Assembly: GCF_000174355.1 (NCBI RefSeq)
Contig: NZ_ACIS01000008.1
Coordinates: 222,936 to 286,935, forward strand
Length of the DNA: 64,000 nt
Direction: 5' to 3'
From: Pseudogulbenkiania ferrooxidans 2002
GTDB lineage: Bacteria; Pseudomonadota; Gammaproteobacteria; Burkholderiales; Chromobacteriaceae
Position numbers and translations under genes: made by a program. The notes beneath the pieces are model-generated. The model was not told where the DNA came from and made no database searches. It saw only the letters and a program-made list of their open reading frames with translations. This document shows, in pieces, positions 41,772 through 51,700 of this stretch; the stretch's first letter is position 1; the number at the start of each line of letters is the position of its first letter.

Positions 41772-42283
41772 GCATGCTGTCGCAACGACAACGCTGGGCA
41801 TTGCTGGGCGGGGCGCTGGCGCTCACCCTGCTGCTGGCCGTGTGGCCGGATGGCGGCGAGGAGGGCTCCTCCCGCGCGGTGGTCGGGGTCGAGCCGCGCA
41901 GTCATGCCGGCGCCAAGCCGCAGGATCAGGCGCCGGTGCTGCTGGCCATGAGCATCGACACGCTGCCGCGCGGCGCGGGCGCGGAGGGCGAGGACAAGGA
42001 GGTGAAGAATATCTTTGCCCGCCAGACCTGGTTCGTGCCGCCGCCGCCGCCCAAACCGGCACCGCCCGCGCCACCGCCCTTGCCGTTCAGCTATCTGGGC
42101 AAGGTGATCGACGGCAATCAGGTCACGGTGTTCGTGACGCAGGGGGATCGTAACCTGGCACTGAAAACGGGGGACGTCGTCGACGGGGTTTACCGGGTGG
42201 ACAACATCGCGCCACCGACGATGACGTTCACTTTCCTGCCGCTGAGCATGCAGCAATCCCTGGAAATAGGGGGAGCAAATTGA
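41768..42283 (+). CDS. PilP/GspC-like protein with HR-type domain
   Basis: 171 aa. Membrane helix (WALLGGALALTLLLAVWP, about 10-27), an acidic/polar linker, the Pro-rich stretch PPPPPKPAPPAPPPLPF and a small beta domain LGKVIDGNQVTVFVTQGDRN to PPTMTFTFLPLSMQQSLEIG. That domain is like the homology region of GspC or PilP that docks on the secretin. This would connect the inner platform to the secretin encoded next. The secretin start codon overlaps its stop (TTGA). Confidence 0.72.
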   Translation: MSMLSQRQRWALLGGALALTLLLAVWPDGGEEGSSRAVVGVEPRSHAGAKPQDQAPVLLAMSIDTLPRGAGAEGEDKEVKNIFARQTWFVPPPPPKPAPPAPPPLPFSYLGKVIDGNQVTVFVTQGDRNLALKTGDVVDGVYRVDNIAPPTMTFTFLPLSMQQSLEIGGAN

Positions 42284-44280
42284 AACGCTTACTCTTTCTC
42301 ATGCTGGTCGCCCTGTCTGTCCTGGCCGGGTGCGCCAGCAACAAGTCCTTCGTCGAAGGCAAGCGGATGTTGGCCGAAGGCAAGGCGGAAGAAGGTTTCG
42401 CCCAGCTGGAGCAGGCGGTCAAGGAATCCCCCACCAATGCCGAATACAAGGCCTACCTGTTCAGCCAGCGCGAGCGTACCGTCAACCAGTGGCTGGCGCA
42501 GGCGGTGACGGCGCAGCTGAACGGCAACTTCGACGAGGCCGAGGCCGGCTATCGCCGCATCCTCAAGATCGACCCGTATAACCAGCGCGCCAATTCCGGG
42601 CTGGACAGCCTGGCCATGGACCGTCGCCACAGCAAGCTGCTGGACGACGCCCGGGCCCTGCAGCAGAAGGGGTCGGTGGACCAGGCCATGGCGCTGGTGG
42701 GGCAGGTGCTGGCCGACAATCCGCGCCACCGCGAGGCCCGGATTCTGCAGCGCAAGCTCAACGAGGCGAAGCCGCGTGACACGCTGGCCAGCCCGCAGCT
42801 CAAGTCGGCGCTGTCGCGGCCGATCACGCTGGAGTTCCGCGATGCGGCGCTGAAGGCGGTGTTCGAGGTGATTTCGCGCACCTCGGGCATCAACTTCGTG
42901 TTCGACAAGGACGTGCGGCCCGATCTCAAGGCCACCATCTTCGTGCGCAACAGCACCATCGAGGACGCCATCCAGCTGCTCTTGGTGACCAATCAGCTCG
43001 ACCGGCGCGTCCTCAACGACAACACCATCATGGTGTACCCCAACAATCCGGCGAAGCAGAAGGATTACCAGGAGCTGGTGATCAAGAATTTCTATCTCGC
43101 CAACGCCGAGGCCAAGGACACCGCCAACCTGATTCGCGCCCTGCTCAAGACGCGCGACGTGTTCGTCGACGACAAGCGCAACCTGGTGGTGATGCGCGAC
43201 ACGCCGGAGGCGGTCAAGGTGGCCGAACGGCTGATCGCCTCGCAGGACCTGGCCGAGCCGGAGGCGATCCTGGATGTCGAGGTGGTCGAGGTCAATCGGG
43301 CGCGTCTGCAGAGCCTGGGGATCGATTGGCCGAGCCAGGTGGGGTATGGCCTGTTGACCGGCGGCACCAGCACGCAGACCGGGACGGTGACCAACCCGAC
43401 GACCGGCGCCGTCACGCCGGTCGTCACGCCGGGGGTGGCGGCTACGGTGGCCAGCGGGGTGATCAACCTGCGCAACAATCCACTCGGCCTGACCACGTTC
43501 ATCGCCAACCCGGCCCTGGTGCTCCACTTGCAGGCCCAGGATACCGACGCCAACGTGCTGGCCAACCCGCGCATCCGCGTCAAGAACCATGAAAAGGCCA
43601 AGATCCACATTGGCGACAAGGTCCCGGTGTTCACCAGTACCGCCGTGGTCAACGCCGGTATCGCGCAGTCGGTGTCTTATCTCGACGTCGGGGTCAAACT
43701 GGAGGTGAAGCCGAGCATCGGCCTGGACGACGACGTGACCATCGACGTAGGGCTGGAAGTCAGCAGCATCGTCAAGCAGGTGGACTTTGGCACCAGCACC
43801 GCCTATCAGATCGGCTCGCGTGCCGCCGATACCACGTTGCGCCTGCGCGATGGCGAGACCCAGGTGCTGGCCGGGCTGATCCAGGACGAAGACCGCCGCT
43901 CCATCACCAAGATTCCCGGGTTGGGCGATCTCCCCATCGTGGGGCGCCTGTTCTCCAGCAACAACGACAGCCGTTCCAAGTCCGAAATCGTGCTGCTGAT
44001 CACCCCGCATATCGTGCATAACCTGGACCTGCCCGACCGGCAGATCTCGGAATTCCGCGCCGGCACCGAAAGCAGCATCGGCGGCATGGGGGCGGTGGTG
44101 GGGGGCGTCTCGGCTCAGAGCGCTTCGTCCCCCGTGGCCCCGGCCGCGCCGGCTGAACCCCCGGCGGCCCCGGCTCCGGCCGCGCCGAGCGCGCCGGCCA
44201 TGGTGCCGATACCCGGCATCGTGCCGTATCAGTCGGCGCCGCCCAGTCAGCCTGCGGCACCGGCCGCACCGGCCAAGTGA
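42280..44280 (+). CDS. gspD: Secretin lipoprotein (GspD/MshL class) with N-terminal TPR-like region
   Basis: Outer-membrane secretin (666 aa). TTG start at 42280 after GGGGGAG, overlapping the previous stop. The next ATG at 42301 would damage the signal. Lipobox LAGC (Cys about residue 18), then a TPR-like region (LAEGKAEEGFAQLEQAVKES, about 28-160). This makes it a self-piloted secretin of the MshL/BfpB/PilQ2 type rather than classical GspD. Next come an STN/N0-N1 region (ITLEFRDAALKAVFEVISRT), the N-domain DVEVVEVNRARLQSLGIDWP, and the beta-barrel secretin domain (VLANPRIRVKNHEKAKIHIG, VGVKLEVKPSIGLDDDVTID, LAGLIQDEDRRSITKIPGLG, SEIVLLITPHIV). The C-terminal 80 residues are a Pro/Ala tail. 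Confidence 0.93.
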   Translation: MKRLLFLMLVALSVLAGCASNKSFVEGKRMLAEGKAEEGFAQLEQAVKESPTNAEYKAYLFSQRERTVNQWLAQAVTAQLNGNFDEAEAGYRRILKIDPYNQRANSGLDSLAMDRRHSKLLDDARALQQKGSVDQAMALVGQVLADNPRHREARILQRKLNEAKPRDTLASPQLKSALSRPITLEFRDAALKAVFEVISRTSGINFVFDKDVRPDLKATIFVRNSTIEDAIQLLLVTNQLDRRVLNDNTIMVYPNNPAKQKDYQELVIKNFYLANAEAKDTANLIRALLKTRDVFVDDKRNLVVMRDTPEAVKVAERLIASQDLAEPEAILDVEVVEVNRARLQSLGIDWPSQVGYGLLTGGTSTQTGTVTNPTTGAVTPVVTPGVAATVASGVINLRNNPLGLTTFIANPALVLHLQAQDTDANVLANPRIRVKNHEKAKIHIGDKVPVFTSTAVVNAGIAQSVSYLDVGVKLEVKPSIGLDDDVTIDVGLEVSSIVKQVDFGTSTAYQIGSRAADTTLRLRDGETQVLAGLIQDEDRRSITKIPGLGDLPIVGRLFSSNNDSRSKSEIVLLITPHIVHNLDLPDRQISEFRAGTESSIGGMGAVVGGVSAQSASSPVAPAAPAEPPAAPAPAAPSAPAMVPIPGIVPYQSAPPSQPAAPAAPAK

Positions 44281-44307
44281 GCGTGGCGGGCGGAGGAGGG
44301 CGATGAG

Positions 44308-44817
44308 GTGACACCGTTCCAGCCATCGCGCCGCGCTCGTCTTGGGCGCGCAGGGTTCACACTGATCGAGATGATGGTGACGGTCGCCATCGTCGCCCTG
44401 CTGGCCAGCATCGCCCTGCCAATGGCCGAGCTCGCGGTGCAGCGCGAGAAGGAGCAGGAACTGCGTCTGGCTCTGACCCAGATACGGGAGGCTATCGACG
44501 CCTACAAGAAGGCGGTGGACGAGGGGCGTATCCCCAAGGCGGCCGATGCCTCCGGCTACCCGACCTCGCTGGAGATCCTGGTGGAGGGGGTGCCCGACCC
44601 CAAGGATCCGGACAAGAAGAAAATGTTCTACTTCCTGCGCCGCATTCCGCGCGACCCGATGGCCCGCGACGATGCCCTGGTCGCCGCCGCCGATACCTGG
44701 GGCAAGCGCAGTTACGCCAGCCCCGCCGACGCGCCGGAAGAGGGCGACGATGTCTACGATGTCTACTCGAAGACGGAGGCGCGCGGGCTGAACGGCATTC
44801 CCTACCGGCAATGGTGA
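44308..44817 (+). CDS. Type II secretion pseudopilin
   Basis: Pseudopilin (169 aa). GTG at 44308 follows GGAGGAGGG. An ATG at 44303 leads straight to a stop. Leader MTPFQPSRRARLGRAG, cleavage G/F, Glu at +5 (FTLIEMMVTVAIVALLASIA). The soluble part has an acidic loop and ends GLNGIPYRQW, like other GspG/H relatives. Likely a minor pseudopilin in the pseudopilus tip or shaft. Confidence 0.88.
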   Translation: MTPFQPSRRARLGRAGFTLIEMMVTVAIVALLASIALPMAELAVQREKEQELRLALTQIREAIDAYKKAVDEGRIPKAADASGYPTSLEILVEGVPDPKDPDKKKMFYFLRRIPRDPMARDDALVAAADTWGKRSYASPADAPEEGDDVYDVYSKTEARGLNGIPYRQW

Positions 44818-44954
44818 CGCGACCCCTCCGCGTCGTCGCCGCTCGGGCAAGGACGTCGGGCCGGTGCGCGGGGAGCGACCGGGTGGGCGACAAACTCTGC
44901 GGCGCGGCGCCAGCCCTGGCTGACGCCACGCCATCGACAAGCTGGGTGCATGGG

Positions 44955-45359
44955 ATGAAACAGGACAAGCGATGCGGTGGGCGCCGACGTTATCGACGCG
45001 GCTTCACCCTGATCGAACTGATGGTGGTGATGAGCATCATCGCCCTGCTGCTGACCATTGCCGTGCCGCGCTACCTGAGCAGCCTGGAGCGCTCCAAGGA
45101 GGCGGTGCTGCACAGCGACCTGACCACCCTGCGCGAAGCCATCGACAAGTACTACGGCGACCGCGCCAAGTATCCCGATACCCTCGACGAGCTGGTGTCC
45201 AGCAAATACCTGCGCAACCTGCCCAAAGACCCGTTCACCGACAGCCCGACGACCTGGGTGGTGGTGCCCCCGGACGATCCGTCCAAGGGCGCGGTGTACG
45301 ACGTGAAGAGTGGAGCCACCGGCAAGGGGCAGGATGGCACGGCGTATAGCGAGTGGTAG
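44955..45359 (+). CDS. Type II secretion pseudopilin, GspG-like
   Basis: Pseudopilin (134 aa). I choose ATG at 44955, which gives a 15-residue basic leader (MKQDKRCGGRRRYRR) before G/FTLIELMVVMSIIALLLTI. The frame is open back to an ATG at 44811 that overlaps the previous stop, but a 63-residue leader would be unusual. The soluble domain resembles GspG in miniature (YYGDRAKYPDTLDELVSSKY, LPKDPFTDSPTTWVVVP, GATGKGQDGTAYSEW). The 137-nt gap before it is the largest within the operon. Confidence 0.87.
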   Translation: MKQDKRCGGRRRYRRGFTLIELMVVMSIIALLLTIAVPRYLSSLERSKEAVLHSDLTTLREAIDKYYGDRAKYPDTLDELVSSKYLRNLPKDPFTDSPTTWVVVPPDDPSKGAVYDVKSGATGKGQDGTAYSEW

Positions 45360-45361
45360 TC

Positions 45362-45991
45362 ATGGCGAGGCGCAACAGCATGGCGCAAGGTTGGCCGAAG
45401 AACGGTTCCCGGGCCTGGGGAAGGGGGACGGCAGGCCGGCACCAGTCGGGTTTCACCTACCTGGGCGTGCTGATGCTGGTCGCCATCATGGGGGCCTTGC
45501 TGGCCGCTACCGGCGAGGTCTGGTCCACCGTGATCCGGCGCCAGAAAGAGCAGCAGTTGCTGTTCGTCGGCCACCAGTTCCGCGACGCCATCCGCCAGTA
45601 TTACGAGCGCTCTCCCGGCGGGGTGAAGCGTTACCCGCGCACCCTCGACGACCTGCTGCTGGACAAGCGCTATCCCACCACCCAACGCTATCTGCGCAAG
45701 ATCTACTTCGACCCGATGACCGGCAAGCAGGAATGGGGGCTGCTCAAGGCGCCGGACGAAGGCATCGCCGGGGTCTACAGCCTGGCGCGCGGCACCCCGA
45801 TCAAGGTGGACAACTTCGCGGCGCCGGATGCCGCCTTCAAGGGCGCCCCGCGCTATTCCCGCTGGCAATTCAGCTATCAGCTGGTGCAGCCGGGTAGTGC
45901 CAACGGCAGCCAAAATACCCCGTCGACATCCGACGCGCAGGACAGCGAGGATACGGCGGACGATCAGACCCAGGCGCCCGCCGTGCAGTGA
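45362..45991 (+). CDS. Type II secretion pseudopilin lacking Glu5
   Basis: Pseudopilin-like protein (209 aa). Leader of 30 residues ending QSG, then FTYLGVLMLVAIMGALLAAT. Position +5 after the predicted cleavage is Gly, not Glu, the exception known for GspK-type tip pseudopilins and some MSHA minor pilins. The soluble part (RRQKEQQLLFVGHQFRDAIR, YPRTLDDLLLDKRYPTTQRY, KIYFDPMTGKQEWGLLKAPD) is conserved in betaproteobacterial clusters of this kind. It has a Ser/Thr/Asp-rich tail. ATG at 45362, 2 nt after the previous stop. Last gene of the operon. Confidence 0.85.
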   Translation: MARRNSMAQGWPKNGSRAWGRGTAGRHQSGFTYLGVLMLVAIMGALLAATGEVWSTVIRRQKEQQLLFVGHQFRDAIRQYYERSPGGVKRYPRTLDDLLLDKRYPTTQRYLRKIYFDPMTGKQEWGLLKAPDEGIAGVYSLARGTPIKVDNFAAPDAAFKGAPRYSRWQFSYQLVQPGSANGSQNTPSTSDAQDSEDTADDQTQAPAVQ

Positions 45992-46544
45992 ATTCAAGGC
46001 TTCCAGACCGTATTGCCGCGCACCGCCGCCCCCGCGCCAGCTATTCATCGGCCTAGCTCATCATCATCTTCCCTCCGGTTTCGAAGCATTTGGCGAGCGT
46101 TGTAAATACCCCATAGTTTTGCCGTAACTGGCCGTGTTTTATCTTGTTTTGTTAATGACATATTCTTAATTAAAACAAAGGCATAGTGAGTCTGTTTTAT
46201 CTGGTGCCGAGGCCGGGAAACGGCCTCGGTAATCCCGTTTTGGTGTGTATAGTGAGGGCCTGATCTATTAGAAATCAGGGAAAAATCACTGGCGATGTCC
46301 GGTTCCAGGGCATTCGCAATGACTTGACTGATAGCGTTTTGGCGCACACCAGGCTCTCTTTATAAAAACAGGAGCCAAGGCAATAAATAAGGTGTGGCCG
46401 CAGCAAGAAGCGATCGCTGCTCAGTCATTTCCTCAGGGGGGGCCAAAGGGGGTCACGTTCCTGTACAGGAAAGGGCGGGTTCGTCTTGTTCGCATTCGGG
46501 TCGGGTTGGCAGGTGAGTTTCCCAGACAATGAGAAAGGAACCTC
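45992..46544. other. Intergenic region and long leader before protease gene 1
   Basis: About 550 nt without a gene. The first 200 nt are AT-rich. A hairpin CCGAGGCC / GGCCTCGG at 46207-46229 may end the secretion operon, though the T-run is short. After the candidate -10 at 46248 the leader has CCTGAT/ATCAGG (46259-46279), GGCTC/GAGCC around 46349-46374 and a perfect 14-bp palindrome TTCCTGTACAGGAA (46458-46471). Confidence 0.55.
46248..46253 (+). promoter_or_regulatory. Candidate -10 element of protease gene 1
   Basis: GTGTATAGTGAG here is the same string as at the promoter of protease gene 2 (53379-53390). The -35 region is poor (CTCGGT at 17 bp), so activation by a regulator is possible. 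It implies a leader of about 285 nt. Confidence 0.4.
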
Positions 46545-48563
46545 ATGTTTGGAACTGCCGCCGCGAACTGCGGCCAAAGGGGCTTGTTTACCCGTGTCAT
46601 GCCGGGATTGCTGTTGGGCCTGGCGCTGCTGGCTTCTGGCCCAAGCCTTGCCCAATCAACCAAGACCACCTCTCAAAATCAGGCTGCTGCAACAACCGGT
46701 TCCGCCGTCGAACGCGAAGGTGTGCTCGAAGTCATCCACTGGGATAACCTCGACAAAACCAGCTCCTTCAAACGTTACCTGCGCACCAACGACGGCAAGC
46801 GTTTTGAGCTGAAATTCAAGAAGCATGCCCCGTCCCATCTGACCGGCACCAGAATCAAGGTGAGAGGGATGCAAAGTGGCAACGTACTGGCGCTTGATTC
46901 CAGCACCAGTTCCTATCAGGTCTTGGCGATGCCCGCGCCCAACGCGGTTGGTGCACAGAACACGGCAGTGCTGCTGGTCAATTTCACTGACAATACCACT
47001 CAGCCGTTTACCACGACCCAGGTCAACAGCACGGTATTCGGCTCGGCCAACAACTATTTCAAAGAAAACTCCAGCCAACAGACTTGGCTGACGGGGAGCG
47101 TGTACGGTTGGCTCACCCTCCCGATGACGCAAACCTGCAGTTACTACAATATTGCCACTGCGGCTAATACCGCCGCGGCCAATGCGGGGATCGATCTCTC
47201 CCCGTACACCCGCTTCGTTTACATCTTCCCCTACAACAGTACCTGTGGCTGGAGCGGCATGGGGACGGTCGGTGGCTCTCCTTCCGATGCGTGGTTGAAT
47301 GGCCGTTTGGCCACAACGGCGGTAACCCACGAAATGGGCCACAATCTTGGCCTGTATCATTCCCACTCTATGGAGTGTGGCGCGACCAGTATCGGCAGCA
47401 GTTGCACTAGCAGTGAATATGGAGACCCGTTCGATGTGATGGGGGCTCCGGCCGGGACCGCCCACTACAATGCCTTTCAGAAGGAACGGCTTGGCTGGTT
47501 GAACTACGGCACCTCGCCGACAATCACGACGGTGAGCAGCTCCGGCACCTATGCGATTGAACCATATGAAACCAGTACCACCGGCGCCAAGGCGCTGAAG
47601 ATTCTGAAGAGCACCGATCCGACTACGGGAAACAAGACATGGTATTACGTCGAACTCAGACAGGCGCTGGGGCAAGATACCTATCTCTCCAGCTATCCCA
47701 ATGTGGTCAGCGGTGTGCTGGTCCATACGGGGGCCGATGGCGATGGCAACAGCAGTTACCTGCTCGACATGACGCCGAACAGTTCGACCAACGACTGGAT
47801 TGACCCGGCCTTGACGGCGGGCCAAAGCTTTACCGACAGCACGGCCGGCATCACCGTCACCGTCCAGTCGGTGAGTTCCACTGGCACCAGTGTGAGTGTG
47901 AGCCTGGCAGGCCAAACGGCATCGACGTCGACCTGTACCCACGCCAACCCGACTGTCAGCCTGTCTCCCGGGCAAAGTCCCACGGTAACTCCGGGCACGG
48001 CGGTAACGTATACCTTGAGCGTCACCAATACGGACTCAAGCGCCTGCTCCAGTTCTCAGTTCAACTTGAACACGGTGGTTCCGTCCGGCTGGTCGGTAAG
48101 TTCCGCTAGCTCGGTATTGAGCTTGGCTCCCGGGGGCAGCGGCAGCACCTCGGTCGTGGTGACGTCGCCCACGACCGCCACGACCGGTTACTACGGGGTG
48201 AGCTCGACGGCCACCAATGGCTCCGCCACCAGCTATAAGGCATCGGCTTCAGCGACCTACGCCCTCGCGACAAGCTCGACTACTACCACCCAGCCGCCGG
48301 TGGCTGTGAATGACAGCGCGACAACCAAAGTAGCCTCGCCGGTGAATATTCCCGTGCTGGCCAATGATTCAGATCCGGCCGGTAAGAAACTGACGGTCAT
48401 CGCCGTCGGTGCTGCCGCACATGGGAAAGCAGTCATCAATGCCGACGGCACCGTGACGTACTCACCCAACGGCAAATACAAGGGCAGCGACAGCTTCAGC
48501 TATACCATCAGCGACAGCAGCAGCACCGCCTCTGCCATGGTATCGATCCAGATCAGCCGCTAG
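46545..48563 (+). CDS. Secreted M11 (gametolysin-like) metalloprotease with NEW3 and Ig-like tail
   Basis: Exported metalloprotease (672 aa). Signal peptide (hydrophobic GLLLGLALLA, cleavage about SLAQ at 37). An N-terminal beta domain is followed by the metzincin zinc site H262-E-x2-H266-x2-G-x2-H272 (HEMGHNLGLYH) and Met-turn at Met299 (FDVMG), as in peptidase family M11. Cysteines at about 198, 234, 278 and 287 could form disulphides. From about 465 there is a NEW3/CARDB-like domain (SPGQSPTVTPGTAVTYTLSV, PSGWSVSSASSVLSLAPGGS). The last 90 residues are a cadherin/Ig-like repeat (PPVAVNDSATTKVASPVNIP, GTVTYSPNGKYKGSDSFSYT). Probable substrate of the adjacent secretion system. Paralogue of 53631-55445. 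Confidence 0.88.
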   Translation: MFGTAAANCGQRGLFTRVMPGLLLGLALLASGPSLAQSTKTTSQNQAAATTGSAVEREGVLEVIHWDNLDKTSSFKRYLRTNDGKRFELKFKKHAPSHLTGTRIKVRGMQSGNVLALDSSTSSYQVLAMPAPNAVGAQNTAVLLVNFTDNTTQPFTTTQVNSTVFGSANNYFKENSSQQTWLTGSVYGWLTLPMTQTCSYYNIATAANTAAANAGIDLSPYTRFVYIFPYNSTCGWSGMGTVGGSPSDAWLNGRLATTAVTHEMGHNLGLYHSHSMECGATSIGSSCTSSEYGDPFDVMGAPAGTAHYNAFQKERLGWLNYGTSPTITTVSSSGTYAIEPYETSTTGAKALKILKSTDPTTGNKTWYYVELRQALGQDTYLSSYPNVVSGVLVHTGADGDGNSSYLLDMTPNSSTNDWIDPALTAGQSFTDSTAGITVTVQSVSSTGTSVSVSLAGQTASTSTCTHANPTVSLSPGQSPTVTPGTAVTYTLSVTNTDSSACSSSQFNLNTVVPSGWSVSSASSVLSLAPGGSGSTSVVVTSPTTATTGYYGVSSTATNGSATSYKASASATYALATSSTTTTQPPVAVNDSATTKVASPVNIPVLANDSDPAGKKLTVIAVGAAAHGKAVINADGTVTYSPNGKYKGSDSFSYTISDSSSTASAMVSIQISR

Positions 48564-48620
48564 ACGAACAAGGGGGCAACCTGCCAAGCCGATCATGGGC
48601 AAAGCAAGGTTGATTCGAAG

Positions 48621-48648
48621 GCCCGGCGCAAGCCGGGCTTTTTTCTTT
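48621..48648 (+). terminator. Terminator of protease gene 1
   Basis: GCCCGGC / GCCGGGC with loop GCAA, then TTTTTTCTTT. Confidence 0.88.
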
Positions 48649-48732
48649 CGGTCGCTGTCCCCAGTGTGCCGCTCATGCTCGGCAAGCCGGATGTGATGTC
48701 GGGTGATGGGGGCAAGAAAACGGCTAGTCGTG

Positions 48733-48758
48733 AAAAAGCCCGGCCGAAGCCGGGCTTT
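48733..48758 (-). terminator. Terminator of the 1001-aa exported protein gene
   Basis: On the minus strand AAAGCCCGGCT with GCCGGGCTTT around TCG, then TTTTT. It lies 26 nt past the stop codon. Confidence 0.85.
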
Positions 48759-48783
48759 CGTAAGGTGCCAAAGCTGCCATCCC

Positions 48784-51700
48784 TTATTGGCAAGCACTTG
48801 GCAGGTTGTTGTTGTAAGCGTCCAGCTTGGAGGCCAGATTGTTGGCGGTGGTTGCATCCGCCTTGGTCAGGTTGCTGTACGAGCCGGTGCCATTAAAGCC
48901 GTACTTCACTAGCAGGGCGTTCGCCTGAGTAATGGCAGAGCTGACTGCCGGGCAAATCGCCGCACCTGCCGTGACGTTCAGTTCAGCGGCCAGAAGCTGG
49001 GCTGCCAAACCGTACAGCGGATTGCTTGCCATCTTCTTGCCCGTCAAGATGTCGGACTTGTTGAGTAGCAAGACTGCATAGCAAACATCAGTGCTGGAAC
49101 CATCCAGGTACAGGGTACCAACCTGTTCGCCCGGAGGCGTTGCCAAGGCCAGGGTCTGGTCAAGTACCGGAGCTTGTTTCCCGTTGCTTTGCTTGCAAGA
49201 GGAGGCTGTCCAGTTTTTCCAGAAGCCGATGGTCCGAGCGTTACCTCCCGGAGGCGGCGTGTTGTCTACCGCGAACGACTTGGTTTCACCTGCTGCTACC
49301 GTAAAGTCGGTGCACAGCACGCTGTTATCACCACCCGGGTTGAACACCGTGAAGGCGCTGCTCAGCGAAGTCTGCCATCCCGGCAGTACCACTTCGCAAA
49401 GCTGGTAGTGCGTACCCGGAACCAGCAGGGTGCTGAAGGTGAACGTGCCATTATTGGCGGCATTGGCGGTGGCCGTTTCCAGCGTAGTCCCGGCTTGCGT
49501 CGTGCTGGCTCCCTGTCTCAACTGGAAGTCAAACGACTCCGTGCCTGTCAGTGCCGCGCCACTCTGCGTCTTGACAACGGTTGCTTTGCCAAGCTTGGTG
49601 TTGTGGAACGAGCACTGGAACAGCTTGCCTGCGTCAGCTGGGTAATTCACCGCGAAGCTGCAGATGGTGGTGGTGGCACCGTCATTCGGTGTCGCACTAT
49701 CCAACTGCCAACCGCTCTTCAGCGTTTCCGTCATGGTGAACGTGCCTTCTTGCAGGGCACCACCAATGTCCACATAGCCCGCGCCGGCATTGGCCGTAGC
49801 TTGGATTCCGGCTGGCGGAAGTCCCGGCCCTTGCAGGGTGAAGGTCCAGGTGAAATCCGGATCGCCAGACTGCAATAGCGGATCGGTTATTTTCTGAACC
49901 TGTGCGGATGCCGGGCCAGCCAGTAGCTGATCATTGTACTTAACTGTACCCGAGCAGTTGGGCAATGTGAGGTCCTGGGTCTTCGTCGTGCCCGATGGAT
50001 CCGATAGGCCGATGACTTGACCGGTATTGGAGCCAGCCGGCGTGAACGTCGCCGATTGTTCCACCACGGTGTAGTTATCCGGCACCAGACCTGTCAGGGT
50101 CGACGTCAGTTCGGTCGCACCTCCTCCAGTGAACGAGATGGTTACGTCTTCTCCATACGTGCTGTCATTGGCTCGCGAGACATGGAACAGAATGTCAAGT
50201 TTGTCACCCGCAAACAGGAACGTTGGGTTGGAGTTATCGATCACCTTGTCAATTGTCAGCGCAACAGAAGCCGACGAGGAAATATTGACATTGAGCGGAC
50301 CGGCGCTCGCCAAGGTGACATTATTGTCACCCGTCAGAGTGGCCGAGTCACTCAATACGCCACTGGTGACCTGCAGGCTTGCCAGGTAGATCGTCTTGTT
50401 GAAGCTCACCGAACCGCTATCCGTCTGGGCTCCCGAACTCCACCCTACCGGACCGACCGTGTGAGTTCCGGCAATATATCCACCTGTGAAGCTGCCAACC
50501 GATGGTGTCGCAACCGAGAACGTCAGACCCGTGCCCGTAATGGACTCGGTATCGGTAATGCTGACCGTCGAGTTGTTGATGGTCCCTGCCGTGATCTGTG
50601 CCTTGGCCGTCGCACTGGTATTTCCCGGTACGGTAATGCCCGTATCTTTGTCGGTATACGTGGCCGTGGCTACATCGTTGAGGAAGTCACCGATATTGCC
50701 GTCCGAGGATGGCAACGTGACCGTGTGGGTGAACACATGCGAGGAGTTCGCGGGCACGTCAAACGATCCGAGGTTGGCGGTGTCCAGTGGTACCGACGGT
50801 GTCGTACCCTGGTAGATCGTGTCGCTTACTGCCACGGTAATGGTGCGCGATGCGGGGTTGGTGGCCGTAATGTTGGCTGTCACCGAGATCGTTCCCGGAA
50901 TGATGCTGACTTTAGTCCAGGTCACGGTAATCGTGACCGGTTTTTCAAGCGGCGCATCTTTCACGCACACATCGCCGAACGAGACTTCCGCCGGGTTGGC
51001 TTCTTTTTTCAGGCTCCACGCCTGGTCGCCACCCTGTGCCGCACTCATGTTCTTGTCCAGCTTCTGCGGCAGGATTTCCTTCACCGGGATGGAAACATCG
51101 CGGCAACCAAGCCCTGAGCAATCAACAGTGGATGCTCCAGTCGAGAGTGCGAGGTTCGAGTGAAGCGACGATCCCGGGAACAAATGGGAACCCAGTGCCA
51201 GGCGCTCATGGTAGTCATACACGCAGGTCGTGTTCTGGGCCTGATTGATGGTGAGCAGGCGATAGATCGACGCGGTAAGTCCACCCAGTCCCGGGGACAT
51301 TTGCGTTTGAGGACCGACGGTGGGGGCGGTGCACGAGGCGCTAGACAACGCGGTGTTCAGCACGGGGACTGAAATGACGTCATAGCCCAAGGCGGTTCCG
51401 CTCAGGTTGTCGGCCACTACGGCAATGGTATAGGTCTGGTTTGATGGTGCTGCATTGCCCGCCGCCGCTGTCACGCGGTGCGGAACCAGATCCAGCTCAT
51501 TCCAGCCCTTGCCAAGGTTGCCCGTGGTATAGGCCGCATCAGGGCAAACAAAGGGGCCTCCAGGTGGGAAGGTGATGGAGCCGTCATTGCGGCAGCCTTC
51601 CAGTGTGAAATTGACATGGCTCGGATCAGTCGCGAACGCAGGGCTCGCACCGAGTACCAGAAGCAAGGTAGTGAGTAGCAGTCTGAAAAACGTTAGAAAA

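Noticed and set aside
42289..44940. 883-codon minus-strand frame opposite the secretin gene
   Set aside because: Antisense shadow of a well-supported secretin, with no recognisable domains.
44811..44954. N-terminal extension of the second minor pseudopilin from ATG 44811
   Set aside because: It would put about 63 residues before the prepilin cleavage site, with no conserved content. ATG 44955 gives a normal leader.
46458..46471. TTCCTGTACAGGAA as a lux box or LexA box
   Set aside because: It is shorter than LuxR-type boxes and lacks the eight-base centre of a LexA CTGT-N8-ACAG site. Kept only as an unexplained palindrome.
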